Shown here one piece after another: positions 51,684 to 59,625 of a stretch of DNA of 64,000 bases (its first letter is position 1; the number at the start of each line of letters is the position of its first letter). The notes under the pieces were generated by a model. That model worked only from the letters and a program-made list of their open reading frames with translations, did no database searches and was not told the DNA's origin. A program made the position numbers and the translations under genes. Source of the stretch: SFTJ01 sp051871515 (lineage in GTDB: Bacteria > Bacteroidota > Bacteroidia > Bacteroidales > Muribaculaceae); NCBI GenBank assembly GCA_051871515.1, contig JBJECY010000135.1, forward strand, positions 14,056-78,055, in the 5' to 3' direction.

Positions 51684-53669
51684 ATGAAACACAGCATATC
51701 ATTATTTGCCATTCTCGCCCTCTCGGTTGCGGCTGCCAATGCGCAATCGCTGCCAACCATGGCCGACATCCCAGCCGGACACTTCTGGATGGGCTCGATG
51801 GGCGAAGGCGAGAACTACGACGAATGGCCAGTGCACCGCGTTGACATCACACAACCCTTCAAGATGGCTGTTACTGAAGTGACCAACGCACAATATGAGG
51901 AGTTTTGCCCCGAGCATAAGCAACTGCGCGGTAAAGACGGACTTTGCAACGGCGACGACGAGGCGGTGACCAACATCACTTGGCACGATGCCATGAACTA
52001 TTGCCAATGGCTGAGCGAGCGCACAGGCCGCAGCTTCCGCCTGCCCACCGAGGCTGAATGGGAATATGCTTGCCGTGCAGGCACCACCTTCCCGTTCTTC
52101 ACTGGCGACGGTCTGCCCGGCAGTATGCACAAGAACCAGCAGAAAGCACGCACGCTAAAGCCCGTATCGCTTTCCGTGGGCAAGACAGCAGCCAACGCGT
52201 TTGGCTTGCACGATATGCACGGCAACGTGGAGGAATGGTGCCTCGACTGGTATGCCCCCTACTCTGCCAACGATGCCGTTGACCCGGTGACAGTGAGCGG
52301 CGGACTCTACCGCGTGACTCGCGGCGGCAGCCACAACACGCCCGAAAACTATCTGCGCTCAGCCAACCGCAGCGCCATGATTCCAATGGACCGCCACTCA
52401 ATGACAGGATTCCGCATTGTTGAAGCGCCTTATCCTAAAGGTTGGAGAATCGATGAGAGCCATCACACCGCCGTGAAACACGAAACGCACAAGTGGAAGG
52501 CCACCTCGCGCAACAAACCGGTGTTCTGCGAACCAAAAGTGTACGTTATCAATCCGCATGACAACGTAACCCCATTTTACCTGCACAACCATCAGCCTGC
52601 CGTGACATGGACCGACGGTGGCGACCTGCTTGCCATCTGGTTCTCAGCCGACCAAGAAAACGGCCGCGACATGGTGGTGCTCAGTTCACGTCTGCATCCG
52701 GGCGCAGAGAGTTGGACTCCTGCCGAATTGTTCTTCAAAGTACCCGACCGCAACATGACCGGCTCATCGTTGCTCAACGACCGCAAAGGCACGCTCTATC
52801 ACCTCAACGGCGTTGAAGCCGCGGGCGACTGGCAAAACCTTGCCATGGCAATGCGCCGCAGCCACGACGGCGGCGTCACTTGGAGCCGTCCCACTATTAT
52901 TGAGCCTGAGCACACCATGCGTCATCAAGTGATTCAAGGCCCTATTGTGCTTGCCGACGGCACTCTGGTGCAACTCTGCGATGCCGGACCCGGCAGCGAG
53001 GACGGCACATCAATTCACCTTAGCCACGACGGCGGCGACAACTGGTACGACCCTTGGGACGGCGCACCTCTGCCGCAATTCACCGAGGGCGGCACCGGAA
53101 GCACCATCGCCGGCATCCACGCCGGCATAGTGCAACTTGCCGACGGCAGCCTAATGGCTATGGGACGAGGCATTGACAACGCCGTCATCGGCACCGATGG
53201 CAAGAAATATCTGCCAATCAGCATCTCAACCAACCAAGGCAAAACGTGGACCTACCACGCATCGCCCTTCCCACCCATTCAAGGGCATCAACGCCTTGTG
53301 CTATTGCGCCTGCAAGAAGGGCCTATCATGCTTGCGAGCTTTACCGACCATCCCACTCGCACCCCACGAAAAGAACAAGGCATGATGTTCACCGATACCA
53401 ACGGCAACACATTCCGCGGCTACGGAGCATACGTGGCGCTGTCGTATGACGAAGGGCGCACATGGCCCGTGCGCCGACTGCTCACCGACGGCAAAGAGCG
53501 GCACCTCAACGGCGGCGCGTGGACACAATTCTTCAAGATGGACGCCACTCACGCCGAGCCTCGCGGATACCTCGCCGCCACCCAATCGCCCGACGGAATG
53601 ATACACCTGCTCAGTTCACGCATTCACTATGCCTTCAACCTCGCTTGGATTGAAAGCATCATCAAATAA
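51684..53669 (+). CDS. FGE-sulfatase-like domain fused to a sialidase-like propeller
   Basis: The 661-residue secreted protein has a signal peptide (MKHSISLFAILALSVAAANA). Residues about 25-250 form a formylglycine-generating-enzyme/SUMF1-like domain (DIPAGHFWMGSMGEGENYDE, FRLPTEAEWEYACRAG, HGNVEEWCLDWY, RVTRGGSHNTPENYLRSANR). The cysteines of active FGE (GGSWxCxxxYC region) are missing, so it is not expected to modify sulfatases and may bind glycan instead. Residues about 280-661 are a sialidase-like six-bladed propeller with Asp-box motifs SHDGGVTW, SHDGGDNW, STNQGKTW and SYDEGRTW. An exo-acting sialidase or a related hydrolase is likely, but the catalytic triad was not verified. It stands alone between terminators. 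Confidence 0.8.
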   Translation: MKHSISLFAILALSVAAANAQSLPTMADIPAGHFWMGSMGEGENYDEWPVHRVDITQPFKMAVTEVTNAQYEEFCPEHKQLRGKDGLCNGDDEAVTNITWHDAMNYCQWLSERTGRSFRLPTEAEWEYACRAGTTFPFFTGDGLPGSMHKNQQKARTLKPVSLSVGKTAANAFGLHDMHGNVEEWCLDWYAPYSANDAVDPVTVSGGLYRVTRGGSHNTPENYLRSANRSAMIPMDRHSMTGFRIVEAPYPKGWRIDESHHTAVKHETHKWKATSRNKPVFCEPKVYVINPHDNVTPFYLHNHQPAVTWTDGGDLLAIWFSADQENGRDMVVLSSRLHPGAESWTPAELFFKVPDRNMTGSSLLNDRKGTLYHLNGVEAAGDWQNLAMAMRRSHDGGVTWSRPTIIEPEHTMRHQVIQGPIVLADGTLVQLCDAGPGSEDGTSIHLSHDGGDNWYDPWDGAPLPQFTEGGTGSTIAGIHAGIVQLADGSLMAMGRGIDNAVIGTDGKKYLPISISTNQGKTWTYHASPFPPIQGHQRLVLLRLQEGPIMLASFTDHPTRTPRKEQGMMFTDTNGNTFRGYGAYVALSYDEGRTWPVRRLLTDGKERHLNGGAWTQFFKMDATHAEPRGYLAATQSPDGMIHLLSSRIHYAFNLAWIESIIK

Positions 53670-53714
53670 AACCCAAGCAGCAACCGCTTAAAGAAATACT
53701 TTGTTTACTATTTC

Positions 53715-53754
53715 GTTCAGTAGCCATTTACCGAAATCAATGGCTACTGAACGA
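53715..53754 (+). terminator. Hairpin after the sialidase-like gene
   Basis: CGTTCAGTAGCCATT (53715-53729) pairs perfectly with AATGGCTACTGAACG (53740-53754), followed by ATAATTTTACC. Confidence 0.7.
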
Positions 53755-53885
53755 TAATTTTACCATCAGATAAACCCTCGTTATCACCCAAAAACACTAT
53801 ATTTGCACACGAAACACAATTCAATGATGCTATTTTTTGAAACAAACTAAGATGAATAATTTGACCATTTAAACAATTATGAATT

Positions 53886-54314
53886 ATGACTAAACTTAAT
53901 TTAAAACAAGCATTGAAAAATTTTTGCGGAGTAAGTGAGATTACCGATGAAAAGCAGTAATTATCTAATCTATCCAATCAGTTTGACAACATTGCAAAAG
54001 CAGCCCTCAACGGTGGATACTTTGAGATTAACGGAAAAACAAGAATCTATCCACTGGAGATTGAATTTTATTACCACGAAGAAAATAGCAGTTTGAAAGA
54101 CCCGATAGTATATCACAGGAACGGCAACAACGAACTCCCCTACCTTGAACTTGGCTCGCTTAACTGCCACGAGTCGGGCATTGATGTTACTTTTGAAAAC
54201 GAAAAGAAAGCCTTTTGGGCTTCATTCCTGATTCGCGCATATAGGTTATGTACCGATAAATGTATAATCGCAAGAAAGAGCTATGTAATTAACTATTCCT
54301 TGCGTTCCGCTTGA
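53886..54314 (+). pseudogene. Disrupted gene with one in-frame stop codon
   Basis: From the ATG at 53886 the frame reads MTKLNLKQALKNFCGVSEIT DEKQ, then TAA (53958-53960), then continues LSNLSNQFDNIAKAALNGGY ... IYPLEIEFYYHEENSSLKDP ... SGIDVTFENEKKAFWASFLI ... up to TGA at 54312. The second part resembles a Bacteroidota family sometimes labelled as DNA-3-methyladenine glycosylase-like hypothetical proteins (EFYYHEE, KDPIVYHRN, SGIDVTFE). A single CAA-to-TAA change would explain the stop. Without it the protein would be about 142 residues. Apart from this the gap 53670-54708 holds only the hairpin and small RNA copy B. Confidence 0.65.
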
Positions 54315-54349
54315 TATATCCTTTGCCATCAAAATTCATGTCCGAATTA

Positions 54350-54380
54350 TTGTATTTGCCAGATTTTTGCTCTACCTTTG
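54350..54380 (+). promoter_or_regulatory. Promoter of small RNA copy B
   Basis: TTGT (54350-54353), 19 bp, and TACCTTTG (54373-54380). The first gene downstream starts 330 nt later. Confidence 0.65.
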
Positions 54381-54386
54381 TGGAAT

Positions 54387-54457
54387 CTAAGGTGGTGACA
54401 TCGTAGTCTTGCGCGCTTAATTGCGTGTTTTGCGAGCTGGTGTTACCACCTTTTTTT
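54387..54457 (+). ncRNA. Structured small RNA, copy B
   Basis: Outer stem AGGTGGTGACA (54390-54400) with TGTTACCACCT (54441-54451), all paired (one G-T). Inner stem CTTGC with GCGAG, capped by GCGC-TTAATT-GCGT. An eight-T run closes the transcript. Compared with copy A, the inner stem changes C-G to T-A and T-A to C-G, so pairing is preserved. The stretch 54458-54708 holds no clear gene and leads into fucI. Confidence 0.78.
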
Positions 54458-54708
54458 TATTAAAAAAGAGATAATCCTAATAGAACAGCAGCATTTATCA
54501 GTCTAAGAAATTTGGAAAGTGCCAAAGGAGGCATGCAGTGCTGCGAGGTTGTGAAACCAACCAAAACATCTGCAAGAAAGATAATTATCATTATAGAAAC
54601 AAAAAAGTAGCTGTAATCCAATTTTTTTGATTATCTTTATGCGATTGAAACAAAAATAATCACAAAATACTAACCAAAATTATTAAACTAAATACCTTTT
54701 AATAAATT

Positions 54709-56502
54709 ATGGCTGAGAACCGACTTGTGGGTGAATACCCAGTAATAGGCATCCGTCCAACCATCGACGGACGCCGTGGCGTGCTTAAAGTGCGCGAATC
54801 TCTTGAAGACCAAACTATGAACATGGCCCGCGCTGCCGCAAAGCTCTTTGAGGAGAACTTGCGCTACAGCAATGGCGAACCTGTGAAAGTGGTAATTGCC
54901 GACACCACCATTGGACGCGTTGGCGAGAGTGCTGCTTGTGCCGAGAAGTTTAAGAAAGCCGGCGTTGACATCACCCTCACCGTTACTCCATGCTGGTGCT
55001 ATGGCGCCGAGACAATGGACATGGACCCGCTCACCATCAAGGGTGTGTGGGGTTTCAACGGCACAGAGCGTCCGGGTGCTGTTTACCTGGCATCAGTGCT
55101 TGCCACACATGCACAAAAAGGCCGTCCGGCATTTGGCATCTACGGACATGACGTGCAAGACGCCGACGACACATCAATCCCTGCCGACGTGCGCGAGAAG
55201 CTGTTGCGCTTTGGCCGTGCCGCTGTGGCTGCCGCTTCAATGCGCGGCAAATCGTGGCTGCAAATTGGCTCAATCTGCATGGGCATTGGCGGCTCAATCA
55301 TCGACCCTCAATTCATTGAGGAATACCTTGGCATGCGCGTTGAGAGTGTTGACGAGGTGGAAATCATTCGCCGCATGACTGAAGGCATCTACAATGAAGA
55401 AGAATATCAAAAGGCTCTTGCCTGGACCAAGGCAAACTGCCGCGAAGGCTTCGACAAGAATCCTGCTGAACTGCAACGCACACCCGAGCAAAAAGAAGAA
55501 GCTTGGGAATTTGTGGTTAAGATGATGGTTATCATCAAAGACCTTATGTGCGGCAACAAGAATCTGCCTGCCGGATGCGAAGAAGAAATGGTTGGCCACA
55601 ACGCCATCGCTGCCGGCTTCCAAGGACAACGTCAATGGACCGACTTCTATCCTAACGGTGACTTTGCCGAAGCTCTCTGCAACTCATCGTTTGACTGGAA
55701 CGGTGCCCGCGAGCCTTACATCCTTGCTACCGAAAACGACGTGCTCAACGGTCTTGGCATGCTTTTCATGAAGCTGCTCACCAACCGTGCACAAATATTT
55801 GCTGACGTGCGCACCTATTGGAGCCCCGATGCAGTGAAACGTGCAACCGGCTACGAACTTGAAGGCGTTGCCAAGGAATCGCAAGGGTTCTTGCACCTCA
55901 TCAATAGTGGCGCTGCTTGCCTCGACGCTTGTGGCGAAGTGACCGATGCCGATGGCAACCATGTGATGAAACCGTGGTATGAAGTCACTGAAGAAGACCA
56001 AAAGAAGATGCTCGATGCCACCGAATGGTGTCAAGCCGACTATGGCTACTTCCGTGGCGGCGGCTACTCATCGCGCTACATCACACGCGCTGAGATGCCT
56101 GTTACCATGATTCGCCTCAACCTTGTGAAAGGCCTTGGCCCGTGCCTGCAAATTGCTGAAGGCTGGACAGTGAATCTGCCCGACGAGGTTTCTGACAAGC
56201 TGTGGAAACGCACCGACTACACTTGGCCATGCACATGGTTTGCTCCACGCCTCACCGGCAAGGGCGCATTCAAGAGCGCATACGACGTGATGAACAACTG
56301 GGGCGCCAACCACGGAGCCATCAGCTACGGCCACATTGGTGCCGACCTCATCACTCTGTGCTCAATCTTGCGCATCCCGGTATCAATGCACAACGTGCCT
56401 GAAGACGACATCTTCCGCCCAGCTGCATGGAACGCATTTGGCATGGACAAAGAAGGTCAAGACTATCGTGCTTGCGCCGCATTTGGCCCAATGTATAAAT
56501 AA
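54709..56502 (+). CDS. fucI: L-fucose isomerase
   Basis: The 597-residue protein is a full-length FucI, which converts L-fucose to L-fuculose with a metal ion, usually Mn2+. Family segments run throughout: GIRPTIDGRRGVLKVRESLE at the N terminus, TVTPCWCYGAETMDMDPLTI, FGIYGHDVQDADDTSIP, and NAIAAGFQGQRQWTDFYPNG. The active-site region includes EPYILATENDVLNGLGMLF, and the C terminus has NNWGANHGAISYGHIGADLI. It works in the cytosol as the first step after fucose uptake. The aldolase and FucP genes follow on the same strand. Hairpins (56511-56595) separate it from the aldolase gene, so expression may be graded. Confidence 0.97.
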   Translation: MAENRLVGEYPVIGIRPTIDGRRGVLKVRESLEDQTMNMARAAAKLFEENLRYSNGEPVKVVIADTTIGRVGESAACAEKFKKAGVDITLTVTPCWCYGAETMDMDPLTIKGVWGFNGTERPGAVYLASVLATHAQKGRPAFGIYGHDVQDADDTSIPADVREKLLRFGRAAVAAASMRGKSWLQIGSICMGIGGSIIDPQFIEEYLGMRVESVDEVEIIRRMTEGIYNEEEYQKALAWTKANCREGFDKNPAELQRTPEQKEEAWEFVVKMMVIIKDLMCGNKNLPAGCEEEMVGHNAIAAGFQGQRQWTDFYPNGDFAEALCNSSFDWNGAREPYILATENDVLNGLGMLFMKLLTNRAQIFADVRTYWSPDAVKRATGYELEGVAKESQGFLHLINSGAACLDACGEVTDADGNHVMKPWYEVTEEDQKKMLDATEWCQADYGYFRGGGYSSRYITRAEMPVTMIRLNLVKGLGPCLQIAEGWTVNLPDEVSDKLWKRTDYTWPCTWFAPRLTGKGAFKSAYDVMNNWGANHGAISYGHIGADLITLCSILRIPVSMHNVPEDDIFRPAAWNAFGMDKEGQDYRACAAFGPMYK

Positions 56503-56510
56503 AAAATCAA

Positions 56511-56600
56511 TGGGGGCTGCTTAGCATCCCCCACTCACACGCAACAGGGTGGGCACACCCTTGCAAACATTGCACCGGCAGCCACGCCCTGTTGCATATT
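56511..56600 (+). terminator. Two hairpins between fucI and the aldolase gene
   Basis: TGGGGG (56511-56516) pairs with CCCCCA (56528-56533). GCAACAGGG (56541-56549) pairs with CCCTGTTGC (56587-56595), followed by ATATTTTC. They may be partial terminators or mRNA-stabilising elements. Confidence 0.55.
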
Positions 56601-56641
56601 TTCATATAAACACAAATCATAAGCTGACAAAACACAAGAAA

Positions 56642-57277
56642 ATGATTACACAAGAGCAAATAAATCAATTTGTTGAGATGGCGCACACTGTGGGCCGCTA
56701 TGGATTAACCGTGTGCAGCAGCGGCAACCTGTCGTGGCGCATTGGCGACGAGGTGCTGGTGAGCGGCACCGGCTCATGGGTTCCTGAACTCACCCGCGAA
56801 CAAGTGTCGGTGGTAAGATTCAGCGACGGCGAAGTGCTCAACGGCGTTAAGCCATCAATGGAAAGCGTGTTCCACCTTGGCGTGCTGCGCGAGCGCCCCG
56901 ACCAAACAGTGGTGTTGCACTTCCAAGCACCTTATGCAACTGCTATTTCGTGCATGAAAGTGCGTCCAAAGAGCCTCAACGTAACTGCCGAAGTGCCCTA
57001 TCACGTTGGCGTTGACATCCCAGAAATTCCTTACTATCGCCCCGGTTCTCCCGAGTTGGCTGAAGCCGTTATAGCTGCGCTCAAAGAGCACAACTCGGCA
57101 TTCATGCTCAAGCACGGTCAAGTGGTGTGCGGTAAAGACTTCAAGCAAGCCCTTGAACGTGCCACATTCATGGAAATGGCATCTCGTCTGGCTGTGCTCA
57201 ACGGCGACAACCTTGAAACATTCACCGACGCCGAAGTGGAGGATGTTGAAGTGAAATTCTTAGGCAAAAAGAAGTAA
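56642..57277 (+). CDS. Class II aldolase (L-fuculose-1-phosphate aldolase-like)
   Basis: The 211-residue product belongs to the class II aldolase/adducin family and should act on fuculose-1-phosphate, giving dihydroxyacetone phosphate and lactaldehyde. Visible elements: GRYGLTVCSSGNLSWRIGD (phosphate-binding loop), KPSMESVFHLGVLRERPD with the catalytic Glu, TVVLHFQAPYATA, and AFMLKHGQVVCG with the third zinc ligand. The usual HxH zinc pair reads HFQ here, so one His is replaced by Gln. This suggests an altered metal site or a distinct subfamily. No fuculokinase gene is seen in the window. The ATG at 56642 lies 139 nt after fucI. Confidence 0.85.
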   Translation: MITQEQINQFVEMAHTVGRYGLTVCSSGNLSWRIGDEVLVSGTGSWVPELTREQVSVVRFSDGEVLNGVKPSMESVFHLGVLRERPDQTVVLHFQAPYATAISCMKVRPKSLNVTAEVPYHVGVDIPEIPYYRPGSPELAEAVIAALKEHNSAFMLKHGQVVCGKDFKQALERATFMEMASRLAVLNGDNLETFTDAEVEDVEVKFLGKKK

Positions 57278-57318
57278 GACAACAAGTAAAAACACAGGGA
57301 GCTAAAGGCTAACATAAC

Positions 57319-57354
57319 AAAGTGGATGTTGCTAAACATCCACTTTCCCCTTTT
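57319..57354 (+). terminator. Intrinsic terminator after the aldolase gene
   Basis: AAAGTGGATGTT (57319-57330) pairs perfectly with AACATCCACTTT (57335-57346) around GCTA, followed by CCCCTTTTCTC. Confidence 0.75.
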
Positions 57355-57398
57355 CTCAAACTCCCTTATGCAACCACTAACTTACTCCTTAAATAAGT

Positions 57399-58709
57399 AT
57401 GGCCAACAAAACAACCGCTAAACTGGTTGAGAAGAAATATCTCTTGACCTTTATACTCATCACTTCGCTCTTTGCGCTCTGGGGCTTTGCCAACGATATC
57501 ACCAACCCTATGGTGGCAGCGTTCCAAACCGTTATGGAAATCTCGGCAACCAAAGCCTCGATGGTGCAATTTGCGTTCTACGGCGGATATGCCACTATGG
57601 CAATACCCGCAGCCATATTTGTGCATCGCTACTCCTATAAGAGCGGCATCATGCTGGGACTCACACTCTATGCCATTGGCGCATTCATGTTTATCCCTGC
57701 TGCAGCCTATCAGGAGTTTGCTTTCTTCTGCGTTTCGCTCTATGTGCTCACATTTGGCTTAGCATTCCTTGAAACCACATCTAACCCCTTCATCTTGTCG
57801 CTTGGCAGCAAAGACACCGCCACACGCCGCCTCAACCTCTCGCAAGCCTTCAACCCTATGGGCTCGCTTTCGGGTATGTTTGTGGCATCGAACGTGGTGC
57901 TTGCCTCATTGCAAAGTGATGCACCCCAAGTGCGCGAAGTGGGATTCTCAAACCTCGACGAAGCAACAAAGGCAGCCATTCGCCTTCACGACCTTGAAGT
58001 GATTCGCAACCCCTATGTGATTTTGGGATGCGTGGTGGTGGTGATGCTCATTGTGATAGGCGTCTTTGTGAAACGTAATGCAGGCAAAGAAGATGAACAA
58101 AGCGACCAACCTAAGACCACCTTCACCGAATCGGTGGGACGAATCTTCCGCAACAGCGTTTATCGCGAAGGCGTAATCACTCAGGTGTTCTATGTGGCAG
58201 CACAAATCATGACATGGACATTTATCATACAATATGCCGACCGTCTTGGCATCAACAAGGCAACAGCCCAGCTCTATAACATCGGTGCTATGGGTATGTT
58301 CTTGTTTGGCCGTTTCATCAGCACATTCCTGATGAAATACGTCAACTCGCGCAAACTGCTCATGATATTTGCTATATGCGCAATGTTAACCAACGCCGGC
58401 ACCATACTGATTGACGGCATTGGCGGTCTCTATTGCTTGGTAGCAACATCGGTGTTCATGTCGCTCATGTTCCCAACCATCTACGGTATTGCCCTTGAAA
58501 GCGTTGCTCCAGCCGACCACACCTTTGGCGCTGCATTCCTGGTACTTGCCATTGTGGGCGGAGCCATCATGCCGCCTCTGCAAGGCTCAATCATCGACCT
58601 TGGCACCGTAGGCTCAATGCCTGCCGTCAACCTGTCGTTTATTTTGCCGTTCATCTGCTTTATGGTGATTTCAATCTACGGTTATCGCTCGCTTAAAGCA
58701 CAGAAATAA
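57399..58709 (+). CDS. fucP: L-fucose:H+ symporter
   Basis: A 436-residue major facilitator protein with 12 helices of the FucP type. The first helix has LFALWGFANDITNPMVAAFQ, whose Asp corresponds to the proton-coupling residue of FucP. LAFLETTSNPFILSLG carries the conserved membrane Glu. RRLNLSQAFNPMGSLSG is another family mark. It imports L-fucose with protons and completes the fucI-aldolase-fucP set. A terminator in front (57319-57354) means it may also rely on read-through or on its own promoter, which I could not locate. Confidence 0.94.
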   Translation: MANKTTAKLVEKKYLLTFILITSLFALWGFANDITNPMVAAFQTVMEISATKASMVQFAFYGGYATMAIPAAIFVHRYSYKSGIMLGLTLYAIGAFMFIPAAAYQEFAFFCVSLYVLTFGLAFLETTSNPFILSLGSKDTATRRLNLSQAFNPMGSLSGMFVASNVVLASLQSDAPQVREVGFSNLDEATKAAIRLHDLEVIRNPYVILGCVVVVMLIVIGVFVKRNAGKEDEQSDQPKTTFTESVGRIFRNSVYREGVITQVFYVAAQIMTWTFIIQYADRLGINKATAQLYNIGAMGMFLFGRFISTFLMKYVNSRKLLMIFAICAMLTNAGTILIDGIGGLYCLVATSVFMSLMFPTIYGIALESVAPADHTFGAAFLVLAIVGGAIMPPLQGSIIDLGTVGSMPAVNLSFILPFICFMVISIYGYRSLKAQK

Positions 58710-58754
58710 GCATCATTTGTAAGCCCTCACTCAATTGGTGAGCTTACTTAACAC

Positions 58755-58826
58755 AACAATTGGCTGCCTCACTGCCTCACTCAAAGATTGAGCGCAAGTG
58801 CACAAGCAGCCAATTGTTCTTTTTTA
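58755..58826 (+). terminator. Intrinsic terminator of fucP
   Basis: AACAATTGGCTGC (58755-58767) pairs perfectly with GCAGCCAATTGTT (58806-58818), followed by CTTTTTTA. The loop holds a smaller CTCAATC-like repeat of the preceding text. Confidence 0.8.
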
Positions 58827-58965
58827 TGGGATTTCGCAAAAGTGATTGAGCGCATTAATATCAAAAAAATTGGGCTGCTTATGCCGCTAAACCCTCACGA
58901 GGTTTTTGCCTGCATAAACAGCCAATCATATTTTTTTGCCGAAAACTTAAGCAAGGGCTACGCCA

Positions 58966-59370
58966 TCAATTTGCCACACGGCAATATTGCAGCCACGTGC
59001 GGAATGACGGGTCTTCACTCAGTGTGAGATACACGCCATGTCTCTCGTAGTAGTAATAATACACACCACCATCTGCGCCAAAATCTATGCAAATGGTGTT
59101 GCGACCATCCCAGCCGTAATCCCAAACAAACGGAATATCTGATAGCCAATTACCATAGCGGTCATAGCAGCCATACACGCCTGAGCCGTCGGGGTTAAAC
59201 CGGTATTTGTCAACCATATATTCAGCAACAAAATCAATTTCATCGCTTTCTAACTCCCATACGCCCACAACGCTATCGGTAAATTCATCATCGTCACATG
59301 AGCTGAAGCATACCGACAGCATTGCCACCATCGCCATCATCAGCATTACTCTAACTTTCTTCATAGTCAT
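58966..59370 (-). CDS. Small lipoprotein, lipocalin-like
   Basis: The 134-residue product has a lipoprotein signal (AMVAMLSVCFSSCDDDE, lipobox FSSC followed by acidic residues, which in Bacteroidales favours surface exposure). The mature part is beta-rich: SVVGVWELESDEIDF, YRFNPDGSGVYGCYDRYGNW, VYYYYYERHGVYLTLSEDP. The VGVWELES start is typical of small lipocalin-like lipoproteins (DUF4923/lipocalin_4 type). Function unknown. A minus-strand -7 box (TATCTTTG, 59424-59417) lies 47 nt upstream. An internal ATG two codons later is an equal start choice. Confidence 0.72.
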   Translation of the reverse strand: MTMKKVRVMLMMAMVAMLSVCFSSCDDDEFTDSVVGVWELESDEIDFVAEYMVDKYRFNPDGSGVYGCYDRYGNWLSDIPFVWDYGWDGRNTICIDFGADGGVYYYYYERHGVYLTLSEDPSFRTWLQYCRVAN

Positions 59371-59625
59371 TCTCTCAATTAAGTGTTTTATTGTTGTTAG
59401 TTATGCATTTTGCCCTCAAAGATAGCTATTTTTTGTGCATTGAGGTCAATTGAGTAATATTTTATGTATTTTTAAACCTTTGTGCGCCATCAGGAAGCAG
59501 TTCATCATGCTTTATTAATTGCTAACCAGAACTACGTTCAATAAACAACGCCACAAACCAGCTCTGGCTTTAAATATCATCAGCTAAGGAAATTCTATAA
59601 ACCAATCATCGTTTCCTCATCTGCG

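Noticed and set aside
51684..52440. Functional formylglycine-generating enzyme
   Set aside because: The cysteines needed for copper binding are absent from the RGGS region, and no sulfatase gene is nearby.
58788..59027. 79-codon plus-strand frame after fucP
   Set aside because: It starts within the fucP terminator hairpin and its end is antisense to the lipoprotein gene.
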